64,000 bases of DNA from Flavobacterium xueshanense. Its GTDB lineage: Bacteria; Bacteroidota; Bacteroidia; Flavobacteriales; Flavobacteriaceae. Of the stretch, positions 16,125-25,233 are shown piece by piece (within the stretch, counting starts at the first letter, position 1; every line of letters begins with the position of its first letter). Made by a program: the position numbers and the translations under genes. Under the pieces are notes generated by a model that saw only the letters and a program-made list of their open reading frames with translations, was not told the DNA's origin and did not search any database. The stretch is from the NCBI RefSeq assembly GCF_900112975.1, contig NZ_FONQ01000005.1:1-64000 (forward strand). Direction: 5' to 3'.

Positions 16125-18518
16125 TTATTTTTTACGTGGGGTAAAAACCAATTTTGTTGCAGTTCTGACAATCTCTTCTTTATTTAGCTTCATCCTCCTG
16201 AATTTACCGGCATTATACAACTCCGCTTGATCGCTGTAATGCGCGCTCATTGGGTTCCCGGACTGTCCAGTTGGTAGTATGCTCCAGCTGTTTTCTATGT
16301 CAGAGAAATCTATAATTCTTCTTGTTGAAGGGCCTCCTTTTACGATGTAATTCCCATCATCCGTAAAATCAAAAAACAGGTTATTGATTACTTCCGTAGA
16401 ACCAGAAACTTCAAAAGGGCCAACATTGAAGATACTTTTTAAGGCCGCTATTTTTCCCAACGGATGCTGATGTTCGACAGTATGCACTTTATTCCAAGTC
16501 CAATCCGAAACAGAACTTCCCAATTGTTTTTCTAACGCTATTATCGATTCTTTGAATGATTTTGAGACAATCTGGCTTCTCGTTTCTTTCTCCTTTTTAG
16601 TATTAACATTATCCCACCAAAGTGATTTTTCATTCGTGATTTGTTTTGCGATAATTTGCTTCATGATGTGTGTTCCTAAAAACATCTTGAAATTTTCAGC
16701 ACCAAGTTCATCTTCAAAAGTATTTTTTAAATAATTAAAAATCCATTTATTATAAATTGTTGGAGCCACATCATTGAGATTATTAGATCCTTTCCAGTCC
16801 TTTAAAACGATAAGAGCCTGTTTTTCATTTGCAGAAAGGGATTGCTGATTTATATTTAAAATTAAATCCTTAACAACTTTTGGAGCCACAGAAGATGTAT
16901 TATCGAAAATCATTTTTCCAACCGCAACCATATCCCAATCTGATTTTGGATTTAATAATTGCGTGATTCGTTTGGCACGATCTTCTGGAAGATAATAACC
17001 GGGATATAAGAAACCGTCAATAGGTTCTGGCTGATTGTTGGCGGAATACACATAATTCCATCTTGGGTTCACCGCCGAAGGATTTTTGGAGAAATCTAAA
17101 AATTCTTTTATATCATCGTTGCCACTGGCTCCATCCAGAATAAAATTAGGATTCACTCCTTCTTTGTGCTTGTATAATTTTCCTGTTGCCCACCAAGCCA
17201 CATTTCCTTTGGCATCGCCATACATCACATTCAATCCTGGCGCAGCGATTAGTGAAACTCCTTTGTGAAAATCCGCTTTGTTTTTAGCATGCGAAAGTGC
17301 ATACACCGCATCGAGAATTTGAATGGGTTGTTGCGTATAAATCCATGACATTGCAACAGGTTTGTCTTGATGTAAGCCATCAATCAAGTCGTTCATAACA
17401 GGTCCATGACGCGTAATTTTCACATTCAAAACAACGTCAGCTGAATCTTTTACTTTGATTGTTTTTTTTCGTATTTCATAGGCACTGAAGCCATTGGGTG
17501 TTTTGTAAGAATTGGCATCAGCTGTATTATTCTCTTCTTGGTACAAATCAATATCATCATTTTCAAACATAGTCAAACCATATGCATATTCTCTGTTGTG
17601 CCCCAAAAGCGGATACGGAGTTCCCGCTAAGTAGGACCCGTACAACTCGAATTCCGGAGTAACAATGTGCGCTTCATACCAAGTTCCCGGCTGCGAAAAA
17701 CCAATATGTGGGTCATTAGCAAAAATAACTTTTCCGTTTTTTGTTTTCTTTGGAGCAATAACCCAACTATTACTTCCTATAAAAGGCGAAATTGGCGACT
17801 GCTCTAAAAGTTGTGCTACAGATTTTGAGATAGCAGCATATTCTTGTGGTCTGTCTTTAGCATTTTTAATTTTTGTCGTATTGAAAGAACCATCAATTCC
17901 AAAATCCTTGAGGTATTCCATTCCATATTTGTTTCGAATATCAGTCAATAACGGATCAGATTTTTGAGCCATCGCAAAACTAAAAGACATGTATCCAAAA
18001 ATATTATAAACGTCTTTAATCGTAAATTTTTCTTTTTTAACGCCCACTAAACTGAACTCTATTGGCGTTGTTCCTTCATCCATATATTGATTGATCCCAT
18101 CTAAATAAGCCATTGTCAATTGGTAACTTGGACTGTTTTTATCCAAAGCCGCGATTGCTTTTGTGGAAGCTTCTTCGATTCCCAATCCCGCAAAGAATTT
18201 GTCGCTTTTCAGTGCAACCGAACCAAATATTTCTGATAATCGTCCCGGCGCAATACGCCGCATCAATTCCATTTGCCACAATCGATCTTGCGCGTGCACA
18301 TAACCCAAAGCCACCATTGCATCCTTTGAAGAAACCGCATAAATATGGGGAACGCCAAATTCATCGAAATATACGGTAGTTTCATTTTGAATATTTTTCA
18401 AGCGCAACTCACCTTCATATTTTGGTTTTAAATAAAAACCATAGATAAGAACCGTTACCACTAAAACAAAAACTAACGAGACTAAAACGAGAAGTAATTT
18501 TTTAAGTATTTTCATCAT
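16125..18518 (-). CDS. Penicillin acylase family Ntn hydrolase
   Basis: 797 aa with an N-terminal membrane or signal helix (about residues 5-29). The precursor layout is alpha chain, spacer, then the beta chain starting at the autoprocessing site FIG/SNSWV, where S249 would be the N-terminal nucleophile. The beta chain shows GKVIFANDPHIGFSQPGTWYEAHI. The family cleaves amide bonds, including penicillins, cyclic imides and acyl-homoserine lactones; the substrate here is unknown. It is read leftward and followed by kmo 62 nt later, so they may share a transcript. Confidence 0.88.
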   Translation of the reverse strand: MMKILKKLLLVLVSLVFVLVVTVLIYGFYLKPKYEGELRLKNIQNETTVYFDEFGVPHIYAVSSKDAMVALGYVHAQDRLWQMELMRRIAPGRLSEIFGSVALKSDKFFAGLGIEEASTKAIAALDKNSPSYQLTMAYLDGINQYMDEGTTPIEFSLVGVKKEKFTIKDVYNIFGYMSFSFAMAQKSDPLLTDIRNKYGMEYLKDFGIDGSFNTTKIKNAKDRPQEYAAISKSVAQLLEQSPISPFIGSNSWVIAPKKTKNGKVIFANDPHIGFSQPGTWYEAHIVTPEFELYGSYLAGTPYPLLGHNREYAYGLTMFENDDIDLYQEENNTADANSYKTPNGFSAYEIRKKTIKVKDSADVVLNVKITRHGPVMNDLIDGLHQDKPVAMSWIYTQQPIQILDAVYALSHAKNKADFHKGVSLIAAPGLNVMYGDAKGNVAWWATGKLYKHKEGVNPNFILDGASGNDDIKEFLDFSKNPSAVNPRWNYVYSANNQPEPIDGFLYPGYYLPEDRAKRITQLLNPKSDWDMVAVGKMIFDNTSSVAPKVVKDLILNINQQSLSANEKQALIVLKDWKGSNNLNDVAPTIYNKWIFNYLKNTFEDELGAENFKMFLGTHIMKQIIAKQITNEKSLWWDNVNTKKEKETRSQIVSKSFKESIIALEKQLGSSVSDWTWNKVHTVEHQHPLGKIAALKSIFNVGPFEVSGSTEVINNLFFDFTDDGNYIVKGGPSTRRIIDFSDIENSWSILPTGQSGNPMSAHYSDQAELYNAGKFRRMKLNKEEIVRTATKLVFTPRKK

Positions 18519-18618
18519 TGGATAAATTGAAAAACAAATATATAGGATTTGGAAGTGAATTAAAACTATTTATTTCAATGTACTATTTCAAAATCGATGT
18601 CAATAAATTATTATAATA

Positions 18619-18664
18619 TTTTGTTTAATTTATTTCTTATTTAATTAAACAAAAAGTATATTTG
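18619..18664 (+). promoter_or_regulatory. Promoter with overlapping inverted repeat, photolyase operon
   Basis: TATATTTG (18657-18664) is a good -7 box, 18 nt before the ATG. A perfect 12-bp inverted repeat TTTTGTTTAATT (18619-18630) and AATTAAACAAAA (18643-18654) covers the region where -33 should lie. This looks like a regulator-binding site, but the regulator is not known. Confidence 0.55.
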
Positions 18665-18682
18665 TTTCAAATATGACTACAC

Positions 18683-19324
18683 ATGAAACACATTTCTAGA
18701 GACGCTATTTCTCAAATGGAAAAAATCGAAAGATTAAATTTAATCAATTCCTGCACTGGTTATAAATCGGCTAATTTGCTTGCCACAAAATCCCTTGATG
18801 GGAAATCAAATGTTGCCATTTTTAGCAGCGTGACCCATTTGGGAAGCAATCCTGCCATGATCGGATTTATCATGCGCCCCACAACTGTTCCCAGAGATAC
18901 ATACAAGAATATCAAAGACACAGGATACTTTACCGTAAACCACATAACGGTTGATATGATTGAGGATGCGCACCACACTTCTGCAAATTATGAACTGGGT
19001 ATTTCCGAATTTGACAAAACAAATCTGGAAGAAGAATATAAAAATGATATTAAAATCCCTTTCGTCAAAGGAAGTCCGGTGCAATTGTATTGCAAATATT
19101 TAAATGAATATTACATTAAAGAAAACGACACAATTCATGTGATTGCTTCGATTGAAAATCTATTTTTTGAAGAAGAATTAGAACATAAAGACGGCTGGTT
19201 ACAAATTGACAGAGGAAATGTTGTAGCATTAAACGGACTTGATGGATATTGTTTGCCAAAATTAGTGGATCGTTTTCAATATGCCCGAAAAGAAATCCCC
19301 ACTACTTCATTTTTTAAAAAATAG
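18683..19324 (+). CDS. Flavin reductase-like (FMN-binding split barrel) protein
   Basis: 213 aa with a flavin-reductase-like N-terminus: SCTGYKSANLLATKSLDGKSN, then SNPAMIGFIMRPTTVPRDTYKNI and TGYFTVNHI, which form the FMN-binding core. It may bind FMN and NAD(P)H. It lies 3 nt upstream of a Fe-S photolyase gene and is surely co-transcribed with it, so a link to providing or protecting reduced flavin for the photolyase is possible but inferred. Confidence 0.85.
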   Translation: MKHISRDAISQMEKIERLNLINSCTGYKSANLLATKSLDGKSNVAIFSSVTHLGSNPAMIGFIMRPTTVPRDTYKNIKDTGYFTVNHITVDMIEDAHHTSANYELGISEFDKTNLEEEYKNDIKIPFVKGSPVQLYCKYLNEYYIKENDTIHVIASIENLFFEEELEHKDGWLQIDRGNVVALNGLDGYCLPKLVDRFQYARKEIPTTSFFKK

Positions 19325-19327
19325 TAA

Positions 19328-20860
19328 ATGCAAAAATTACGATTAATCCTTGGCGATCAATTAAATACAGAACATTCATGGTTTCAGGAATCTGATAAGG
19401 GCACGATTTATCTTCTGGCAGAAATGCGTCAGGAAACGGATTATGTAAAACATCACATTCAAAAAGTAGTGGCATTTTTCATGTCGATGAGAAATTTTTA
19501 TTCGACTGTAAAAGCAAATGGCCACCAAGCCGTCTATTTTCAAATTACCGATGCAGAGAATCCGCAGGATTTAGAAAAATTAATTTCCGCTTGCATTGAA
19601 AAATATGATATTGAAAAATTCGAATACCAATTACCTGATGAATATCGCCTTGACCAGCAATTAAAAACGATTTGTTCCAATTTGAAAATTGAATCAGAAG
19701 CTTTTGACTCGGAACATTTTTATACCACACGCCACGAATTATCCGATTTTTTTGAGGGAAAAAAGTTGTTACTGATGGAGAATTTTTATCGCAGCATGCG
19801 TAAAAAACATCATGTTTTGATGGATGGGGCAATTCCAGAGGGCAATCAATGGAACTTTGACGCTGATAATCGCAAAAAATACAAAGGGGAAGTTCCAATT
19901 CCGACGGAAAAAAGTTTCCACACCAATGTTTCCGGAATTGTCGCCCAAATAAAAGAAGCCGGAATAATCACTTTTGGAAACATCAATCTTGATAATTTTA
20001 GCTGGCCTACTTCCCGCGAGCAATCTTTGGAAGTTTTAAAATATTTCTGTAAAAATCTGTTGAAGCATTTTGGTGATTATGAAGACGCGATGCACACCGA
20101 TGAAAAATTCCTTTTCCATTCCCGTTTGTCTTTTGCCATGAATAGTAAAATGCTTTCGCCAAAAGAAGTAATCGAGACGGTTACTTCATTTTATCATGCA
20201 AATGAAGCTGAAATAACACTCTCACAAGTAGAAGGATTTGTGCGCCAAATTCTGGGGTGGCGCGAATACATTCGGGGAATATATTGGAAAGAAATGCCCA
20301 ATTACGCTCAAAAGAACGTCTTAAAAAACACAAACAAGCTACCTGATTTTTTCTGGACGGGTAAAACCAAAATGAGTTGCATGAGCCACGCAATCAATCA
20401 AAGTTTAGACGAAGCTTACGCTCATCACATTCAACGCCTTATGGTGATAGGAAATTTTACGTTATTGACACAAATTCATCCTGATGAAGTAGACGCATGG
20501 TATCTGGGAGTGTATATCGATGCGATTGAGTGGGTCGAAATGCCCAACACCCGCGGCATGTCACAATATGCTGATGGTGGAATTATTGCCACAAAACCGT
20601 ACGTTTCCTCTGGAAGTTACATCAATAAAATGAGTAATAATTGTTCCAAATGCCACTACAATGTAAAGGAAAAATTTGGTGATAATGCGTGTCCTTTCAA
20701 TACGCTGTACTGGAATTTTCTGGATGAGAAAAAAGAGTATTTCAAAGGAAATCAACGCATGGGAATGATGCTGAATTTATTAAAAAAAATAAATCCCGAA
20801 GAATTGTATAAAATCAAAGTAAAGGCAAACGAAATTATTGAAAACATGGATTCCTATTAA
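19328..20860 (+). CDS. Fe-S bacterial (6-4) photolyase / cryptochrome (PhrB type)
   Basis: 510 aa, the length of the FeS-BCP group. The N-terminus LRLILGDQLN is the antenna-domain hallmark of the DPRP family. The four cysteines expected to hold a 4Fe-4S cluster are visible: C351 (KMSCMSHAI), C439 and C442 (NNCSKCHYN) and C455 (NACPFNTLYWNFL). Their spacing is the same as I recall for Agrobacterium PhrB. The FAD-binding block includes LGWREYIRGIYW and NTRGMSQYADGG. By family it repairs UV-induced (6-4) photoproducts with blue light. Confidence 0.9.
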   Translation: MQKLRLILGDQLNTEHSWFQESDKGTIYLLAEMRQETDYVKHHIQKVVAFFMSMRNFYSTVKANGHQAVYFQITDAENPQDLEKLISACIEKYDIEKFEYQLPDEYRLDQQLKTICSNLKIESEAFDSEHFYTTRHELSDFFEGKKLLLMENFYRSMRKKHHVLMDGAIPEGNQWNFDADNRKKYKGEVPIPTEKSFHTNVSGIVAQIKEAGIITFGNINLDNFSWPTSREQSLEVLKYFCKNLLKHFGDYEDAMHTDEKFLFHSRLSFAMNSKMLSPKEVIETVTSFYHANEAEITLSQVEGFVRQILGWREYIRGIYWKEMPNYAQKNVLKNTNKLPDFFWTGKTKMSCMSHAINQSLDEAYAHHIQRLMVIGNFTLLTQIHPDEVDAWYLGVYIDAIEWVEMPNTRGMSQYADGGIIATKPYVSSGSYINKMSNNCSKCHYNVKEKFGDNACPFNTLYWNFLDEKKEYFKGNQRMGMMLNLLKKINPEELYKIKVKANEIIENMDSY

Positions 20861-20872
20861 ACGAAAACCAGC

Positions 20873-20917
20873 CAAAAAAAAAGAGTGTTTAAATTCTACA
20901 TGAACTTAAACACTCTT
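20873..20917 (-). terminator. Terminator of the glycine-zipper lipoprotein gene
   Basis: Stem AAGAGTGTTTAA/TTAAACACTCTT (20881-20892 with 20906-20917) followed on the minus strand by a T9 tract. It lies 21 nt past the stop of the leftward gene. Confidence 0.85.
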
Positions 20918-20938
20918 CACTATTTAGAAAAAATAAAT

Positions 20939-21373
20939 CTATTCTTTTTTGCTTCCGTCTATAATTGCTCCAGTCCCGGCACCAATTCCGGCACCTGCAA
21001 CACCACCAATTATAGCTCCTTGCACTTTTTTCTTGCTGATTATCGCTCCTGTTGCAGCTCCAACTCCTGCACCAATTACAGCTCCTTTAGCGGTGCTGCT
21101 CCACCCTTTCTTTTTTGTAGTAGTAGAACTTGTAGTCGTTGTGGTAGAACTTGGCGATTGGCGATTAACTACAACAATTTCTTTTTGAGTTTCTATTTTG
21201 GCCTCTTCAATTTTAGCCATTTCAACCTGCATAGAATCAATAATTCTTTGCTTCTCCATTTCAACTTTCATGGAATCTACGGTGGCTAATTTTGCTTTTT
21301 CAATTTCCATTTTACCTTGATTTTGACAAGAAACAATAACTGCAGCAATAATGATAAAATATAATGCTTTCAT
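20939..21373 (-). CDS. Glycine-zipper lipoprotein (YMGG-like)
   Basis: 144 aa. The signal peptide ends in the lipobox VIVSC. A charged, possibly coiled-coil segment (about residues 20-75, KMEIEKAKLATVDSMKVEME) comes next, then an S/T-rich linker, then a glycine-zipper segment (about 90-140) with repeats such as GAVIGAGVGAATGAII. Such proteins sit in the outer membrane; their function is generally unknown. The codon repeats make the antisense strand look open, but that strand has no signal of its own. Confidence 0.78.
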   Translation of the reverse strand: MKALYFIIIAAVIVSCQNQGKMEIEKAKLATVDSMKVEMEKQRIIDSMQVEMAKIEEAKIETQKEIVVVNRQSPSSTTTTTSSTTTKKKGWSSTAKGAVIGAGVGAATGAIISKKKVQGAIIGGVAGAGIGAGTGAIIDGSKKE

Positions 21374-21463
21374 AATTTTATTTATTTATAATTTGTAATT
21401 CAATAAAGGAACGGCTAAATCGGTAAAATGTAATTACATTTTTCCAATTATTATTTACAGTAC

Positions 21464-22750
21464 TTAAAGACGTGCTTTTTCTAAAATCCCTGCTTTCAAA
21501 ATTTGACCAAATATATACATATCTTCAAAAGAAGTGTATAATGGTACCGGCGCCAACCTGATTACATTAGGTTCACGCCAATCTGTAATTACACCATTTT
21601 TCATCAGATAATCAAAAAGACTACGCCCTTCCCCATGAAGTAATACTGATAATTGCGAAGCTCTTTCAGCAGGATTCGCAGGCGTTATAATTTCGAAACT
21701 ACTATCGACTTCTTTGTCTATTTCATGCAAAATAAATTCTAAATAGGAAGTAATCGTATCTCTCTTTGCAATTAAAGCGTCCATTCCTATTTCGTCAAAC
21801 ATGTTTACTGATGCTAAATACGGTGCTAGAGAAAGTACCGGAAGATTACTGATTTGCCAACCATCGGCTCCATGTACGGGATCAAAAGTCTGTTCCATTT
21901 TGAAACGACGTTCTTTATTATGTCCCCACCAACCCGCAAATCTTGGCAAATCGTTATCGTTGTGGTGTTTTTCATGAATAAAACATCCAGAAGCATTTCC
22001 AGGACCTGAATTCATGTATTTATAACTGCACCAGGCTGCAAAATCGATATTCCAATCGTGCAATTCCAGTTTTACATTTCCTGCAGCATGCGCCAAATCC
22101 CAACCCACTTTTGCGCCAACTTTATGACCAGCTGCCGTTATGGTTTTCATATCAAAAACCTGTCCCGTGTAGTAATTGACACCGCCAATTAAAACCAAGG
22201 CCAACTCATCGCCTACTTCTTCGATTTTCGCCAAAACATCTTCTAAACGAATGTTATGTTCGCCGTTGCGACGCTTGATTTCAACAATTGCATCCTCAGG
22301 TTTGTAACCATGGAAATGAACCTGACTTTGAAACATATATTGGTCCGAAGGAAATGCCTTTTCTTCACAAATAATTTTATATCTGGTTTTTGTAGGTCTA
22401 TAAAAAGAAACCATCAGCAAATGAAGATTTACTGTCAATGTATTCATCACCGTAACTTCGCTTGGTAAAGCACCCACAATTTTACTCAACGGAATAGCAA
22501 ATCGTTCATGATAATCCCACCAAGGTTTTTCACTGTAAAAATGTCCTTCAACAGCGAGGTTTGCCCAATCATCCATTACTTCGTCTACATACGCCTTAGT
22601 TCGTTTGGGTTGTAATCCTAAAGAATTTCCAGTGAAATAAATCACCTTTTTTCCATTTACCTGCGGGAAAATAAATTCATCTTGGTATTTATGTAATTGA
22701 TCTTGTGAATCAAGTTTTTTTGCAAATTCAAAGGTATTTTCGAATGTCAT
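21464..22750 (-). CDS. kynU: Kynureninase
   Basis: About 428 aa, a PLP enzyme that cleaves kynurenine or 3-hydroxykynurenine to anthranilate or 3-hydroxyanthranilate plus alanine. Blocks seen are YFTGNSLGLQPK, EVTVMNTLTVNLHLLM, GWDLAHAAGN, the Lys-PLP region CSYKYMNSGPG, and FAGWWGH. The ATG at 22750 (MTFENTFEFAKKLD) is chosen over an upstream in-frame ATG at 22825, whose extra 25 residues do not resemble the family. It pairs functionally with kmo at 14725-16062. Confidence 0.93.
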   Translation of the reverse strand: MTFENTFEFAKKLDSQDQLHKYQDEFIFPQVNGKKVIYFTGNSLGLQPKRTKAYVDEVMDDWANLAVEGHFYSEKPWWDYHERFAIPLSKIVGALPSEVTVMNTLTVNLHLLMVSFYRPTKTRYKIICEEKAFPSDQYMFQSQVHFHGYKPEDAIVEIKRRNGEHNIRLEDVLAKIEEVGDELALVLIGGVNYYTGQVFDMKTITAAGHKVGAKVGWDLAHAAGNVKLELHDWNIDFAAWCSYKYMNSGPGNASGCFIHEKHHNDNDLPRFAGWWGHNKERRFKMEQTFDPVHGADGWQISNLPVLSLAPYLASVNMFDEIGMDALIAKRDTITSYLEFILHEIDKEVDSSFEIITPANPAERASQLSVLLHGEGRSLFDYLMKNGVITDWREPNVIRLAPVPLYTSFEDMYIFGQILKAGILEKARL

Positions 22751-22932
22751 GATTTGTATTTTGATTTGTAAAAGTAGTGAAAAATGACCGATAGATAAAA
22801 GACTTTTAGGCGATTGACAACTCATAAAAGAATTAAAATTCCGAGTGTCAAAAAATAGTAATCGAATACTATCCGGAATTAAGAAACAACTCGATATTTG
22901 ACTATATTTGATTGAATTTAATATTTTTAGCC

Positions 22933-23667
22933 ATGCTTAAAAACAGTTTAAACGTCATTATTATTGCCATCGCAGTGGTAATTTCCTCCTATTTATTTTC
23001 GAATGCTTTTCAGAATCGAAATAAAAGTAACGATACTATAAGTGTAACCGGTTCCGGAAAGAAGGATTTTGTATCGGATTTGATTGTTTGGAGCGGCTCT
23101 TTTTCTAAAAAAAGCATGACGTTGAAAGAAGCGTACGCGGCACTTGATGCTGATAGAGAAAAAATAAAAAGTTATTTATCAGGCAAAGGAATTGCGTCGA
23201 ATGAAATGGTTTTCTCTGCGGTAAATTTCAATAAGGATTTTGAAACCACCTTTAACGAAAACGGAACAACAAGACAGCAAATTTTTACTGGATTTACTTT
23301 GACACAAAGTGTAAGCATCCAATCTAAGGAAGTAAATAAAATTGAAGAATTATCCCGACAATCAAGTGAGTTGATCAACTCAGGGGTGGAATTCTATTCG
23401 TCTCCGCCAGAATATTATTATACAAAACTAGCCGAGTTAAAAATAAAAATGATTGCCGAAGCCACAAAAGACGCCAGCATCAGAGCAAAAAGTATCGCTG
23501 AAAATGCAGATGCGAGTTTAGGGAACTTAAAAAAATCGGATATGGGAGTTTTTCAGATTACGGGACAAAACTCATCGGAAGATTTTTCTTATGGCGGTTC
23601 GTTTAATACGCAATCCAAAAACAAAACAGCTAATATCACGGTGCGATTGGTGTATCAAGTGAATTAG
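22933..23667 (+). CDS. SIMPL domain protein (DUF541), membrane anchored
   Basis: About 244 aa. One N-terminal membrane segment or uncleaved signal (about residues 8-25) is followed by a SIMPL/DUF541 domain with ISVTGSGKKDF, YLSGKGI, FTLTQSVSIQS and the C-terminal NITVRLVYQ. The family is periplasmic and of unclear function. A TATATTTG -7 box at 22903-22910 puts the transcript start near an in-frame TTG at 22912, so the ATG at 22933 is the reasonable start. Confidence 0.83.
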   Translation: MLKNSLNVIIIAIAVVISSYLFSNAFQNRNKSNDTISVTGSGKKDFVSDLIVWSGSFSKKSMTLKEAYAALDADREKIKSYLSGKGIASNEMVFSAVNFNKDFETTFNENGTTRQQIFTGFTLTQSVSIQSKEVNKIEELSRQSSELINSGVEFYSSPPEYYYTKLAELKIKMIAEATKDASIRAKSIAENADASLGNLKKSDMGVFQITGQNSSEDFSYGGSFNTQSKNKTANITVRLVYQVN

Positions 23668-23689
23668 ATTTAAGGTTTCAGAATATATG

Positions 23690-23759
23690 ATAAGTCGAGC
23701 GCAGTCTAGACTCCCTATTGAGTCTCGACTGCGCTCGATTGACAAAGCGAACGACTTAT
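23690..23759. repeat. Inverted repeat (TCGAGCGCAGTC type)
   Basis: TCGAGCGCAGTC (23695-23706) and GACTGCGCTCGA (23727-23738) form a 12-bp stem. An outer ATAAGTCG/CGACTTAT pair lies around it. Similar G/C-rich hairpins are widespread between genes in Bacteroidota. It is the first hairpin after the SIMPL gene and may end its transcript. Confidence 0.7.
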
Positions 23760-23847
23760 ACAATACATTTCAACTATAAAATTGAAATACAGTTTTAAAA
23801 TTCTTTATTAAATATAAAAAGTGCTCAAATATCCAAGACGTTTTGTG

Positions 23848-23931
23848 TGAGGGATGGAAGCGACATCCTTTATTTTCTTTCTTTAAGAAAATAAAGATAC
23901 AGCGTACAGCCCGACCCGCTTTTTCAGCGGG
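23848..23931 (+). repeat. Dispersed intergenic repeat, family II, diverged copy
   Basis: It starts with GAGGGATGGAAGCGACATCC and ends with ATACAGCGTACAGCCCGACCC. The core is an A/T stem (TTATTTTCTT/AAGAAAATAA). A small hairpin CCCGCT/AGCGGG (23915-23931) follows the conserved right box. Confidence 0.65.
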
Positions 23932-23960
23932 GCACACCCTCATTAGGCTTAGCTTAAAAC

Positions 23961-23991
23961 AAAAAAATCTCGCCATTACTGACGAGATTTT
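23961..23991 (-). terminator. Terminator of queA
   Basis: The stem AAATCTCG/CGAGATTT has a 10-nt loop and is followed on the minus strand by seven T; it lies 29 nt past the queA stop. Confidence 0.88.
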
Positions 23992-24019
23992 GTTATTTAG
24001 AATCTGAACTGAATTCAGA

Positions 24020-25069
24020 TTAGATGATCAACATCGCATCACCGTAAGAATAGAATTTGTATCCTTCTTCGATTGCTTCGGCGTATGCTTTTTTCATTAA
24101 ATCATGTCCGCAAAATGCTGAAACCATCATTAATAAAGTCGATTTTGGTGTATGGAAATTAGTAATCATACATGTTGGAATCGTAAATTCATGAGGAGGA
24201 AACACAAATTTGTTTGTCCATCCGTCAAAAGGATTCATGGTGTTGTGTGAAGATACTGAACTTTCTACCGCACGCATAGAAGTTGTCCCTACGGTACAAA
24301 TACGTTTCTTTTTAGCTTTGGCTTCATTTACAATATCACACGCTTCCTGAGTGATTTTTAATTCCTCAGAATCCATTTTGTGTTTTGATAAATCCTCAAC
24401 CTCAACCGGATTAAAAGTTCCTAAACCTACGTGAAGAGTTACTTCGGCAAATTTAATTCCTTTGATTTCCAGTTTTTTCAATAAATGTTTCGAGAAATGC
24501 AATCCTGCAGTTGGTGCCGCAACAGATCCTTCTTCTTTGGCATAAATAGTTTGGTAACGTTCCGCATCTTCGGGAGTTACATCTCTAGAAATGTATTTTG
24601 GTATTGGAGTTTCTCCAAGTTCCGTTAATTTATTTCTGAATTCTTCGTAAGAACCGTCGTAAAGGAAACGCAATGTTCTACCACGAGAAGTGGTATTATC
24701 AATTACCTCAGCAACTAATGAGTCGTCATCTCCAAAATATAATTTGTTTCCAATTCTGATTTTACGTGCCGGATCAACTAAAACATCCCAAAGTCTTTGC
24801 TCAGAATTTAATTCTCTAAGTAAAAAAACTTCGATTCTTGCTCCTGTTTTCTCCTTATTACCGTACAAACGCGCTGGAAAAACTTTGGTGTTATTCAAAA
24901 TTAAAACATCGCCTTCATCAAAATAATCGATAACATCTTTGAACATTTTGTGTTCTATAGTTCCTTTCTTACGATCAATAACCATTAAACGTGCTTCGTC
25001 TCTGTTTTCAGCAGGATATTCGGCAAGAAGTTCTTTTGGCAAGTCGAATTGAAAATGTGATAATTTCAT
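24020..25069 (-). CDS. queA: S-adenosylmethionine:tRNA ribosyltransferase-isomerase QueA
   Basis: 349 aa, standard length. The blocks [57 protein letters not shown] and [10 protein letters not shown] are diagnostic. It transfers the ribosyl part of SAM to preQ1 in tRNA to make epoxyqueuosine. The gene is alone on its transcript, with its own promoter at 25135-25166 and a terminator. QueE, an early enzyme of the pathway, is at 5789-6421. Confidence 0.96.
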   Translation of the reverse strand: MKLSHFQFDLPKELLAEYPAENRDEARLMVIDRKKGTIEHKMFKDVIDYFDEGDVLILNNTKVFPARLYGNKEKTGARIEVFLLRELNSEQRLWDVLVDPARKIRIGNKLYFGDDDSLVAEVIDNTTSRGRTLRFLYDGSYEEFRNKLTELGETPIPKYISRDVTPEDAERYQTIYAKEEGSVAAPTAGLHFSKHLLKKLEIKGIKFAEVTLHVGLGTFNPVEVEDLSKHKMDSEELKITQEACDIVNEAKAKKKRICTVGTTSMRAVESSVSSHNTMNPFDGWTNKFVFPPHEFTIPTCMITNFHTPKSTLLMMVSAFCGHDLMKKAYAEAIEEGYKFYSYGDAMLII

Positions 25070-25077
25070 CTTAAAAA

Positions 25078-25127
25078 GTTATAAGTTATGAATTATAAGT
25101 TATGAGTTAAGCCTCAATAAATTATAA
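25078..25127. repeat. A/T-rich iterated repeat (TTATGAATTATAAG type)
   Basis: Iterated AGTTATAAGTTATGAATTATAAG units. Related runs occur at 26403-26460, 26467-26580, 32828-32881 and 33237-33269. It lies between the queA start and its predicted promoter, so it would be in the 5' leader. Confidence 0.6.
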
Positions 25128-25134
25128 TAGTTTG

Positions 25135-25166
25135 CAAATATACGATTGTGAGATAGGCGTTGTCAA
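25135..25166 (-). promoter_or_regulatory. Promoter of queA
   Basis: Minus-strand TTG (25166-25164), 21-nt spacer, TATATTTG (25142-25135). Confidence 0.6.
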
Positions 25167-25233
25167 GTGTTTTACTGTTTATTTTTAAAAGTCCTCTGCC
25201 ACAAAGGCGCGAAGGCACTACGTAAAATTTAAT

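Noticed and set aside
20885..21289. Cysteine- and serine-rich open frame on the plus strand
   Set aside because: It is the antisense of the glycine-zipper lipoprotein gene; low-complexity codons keep it open.
22751..22825. Upstream ATG of kynureninase
   Set aside because: The additional 25 residues do not resemble kynureninases; the ATG at 22750 does.
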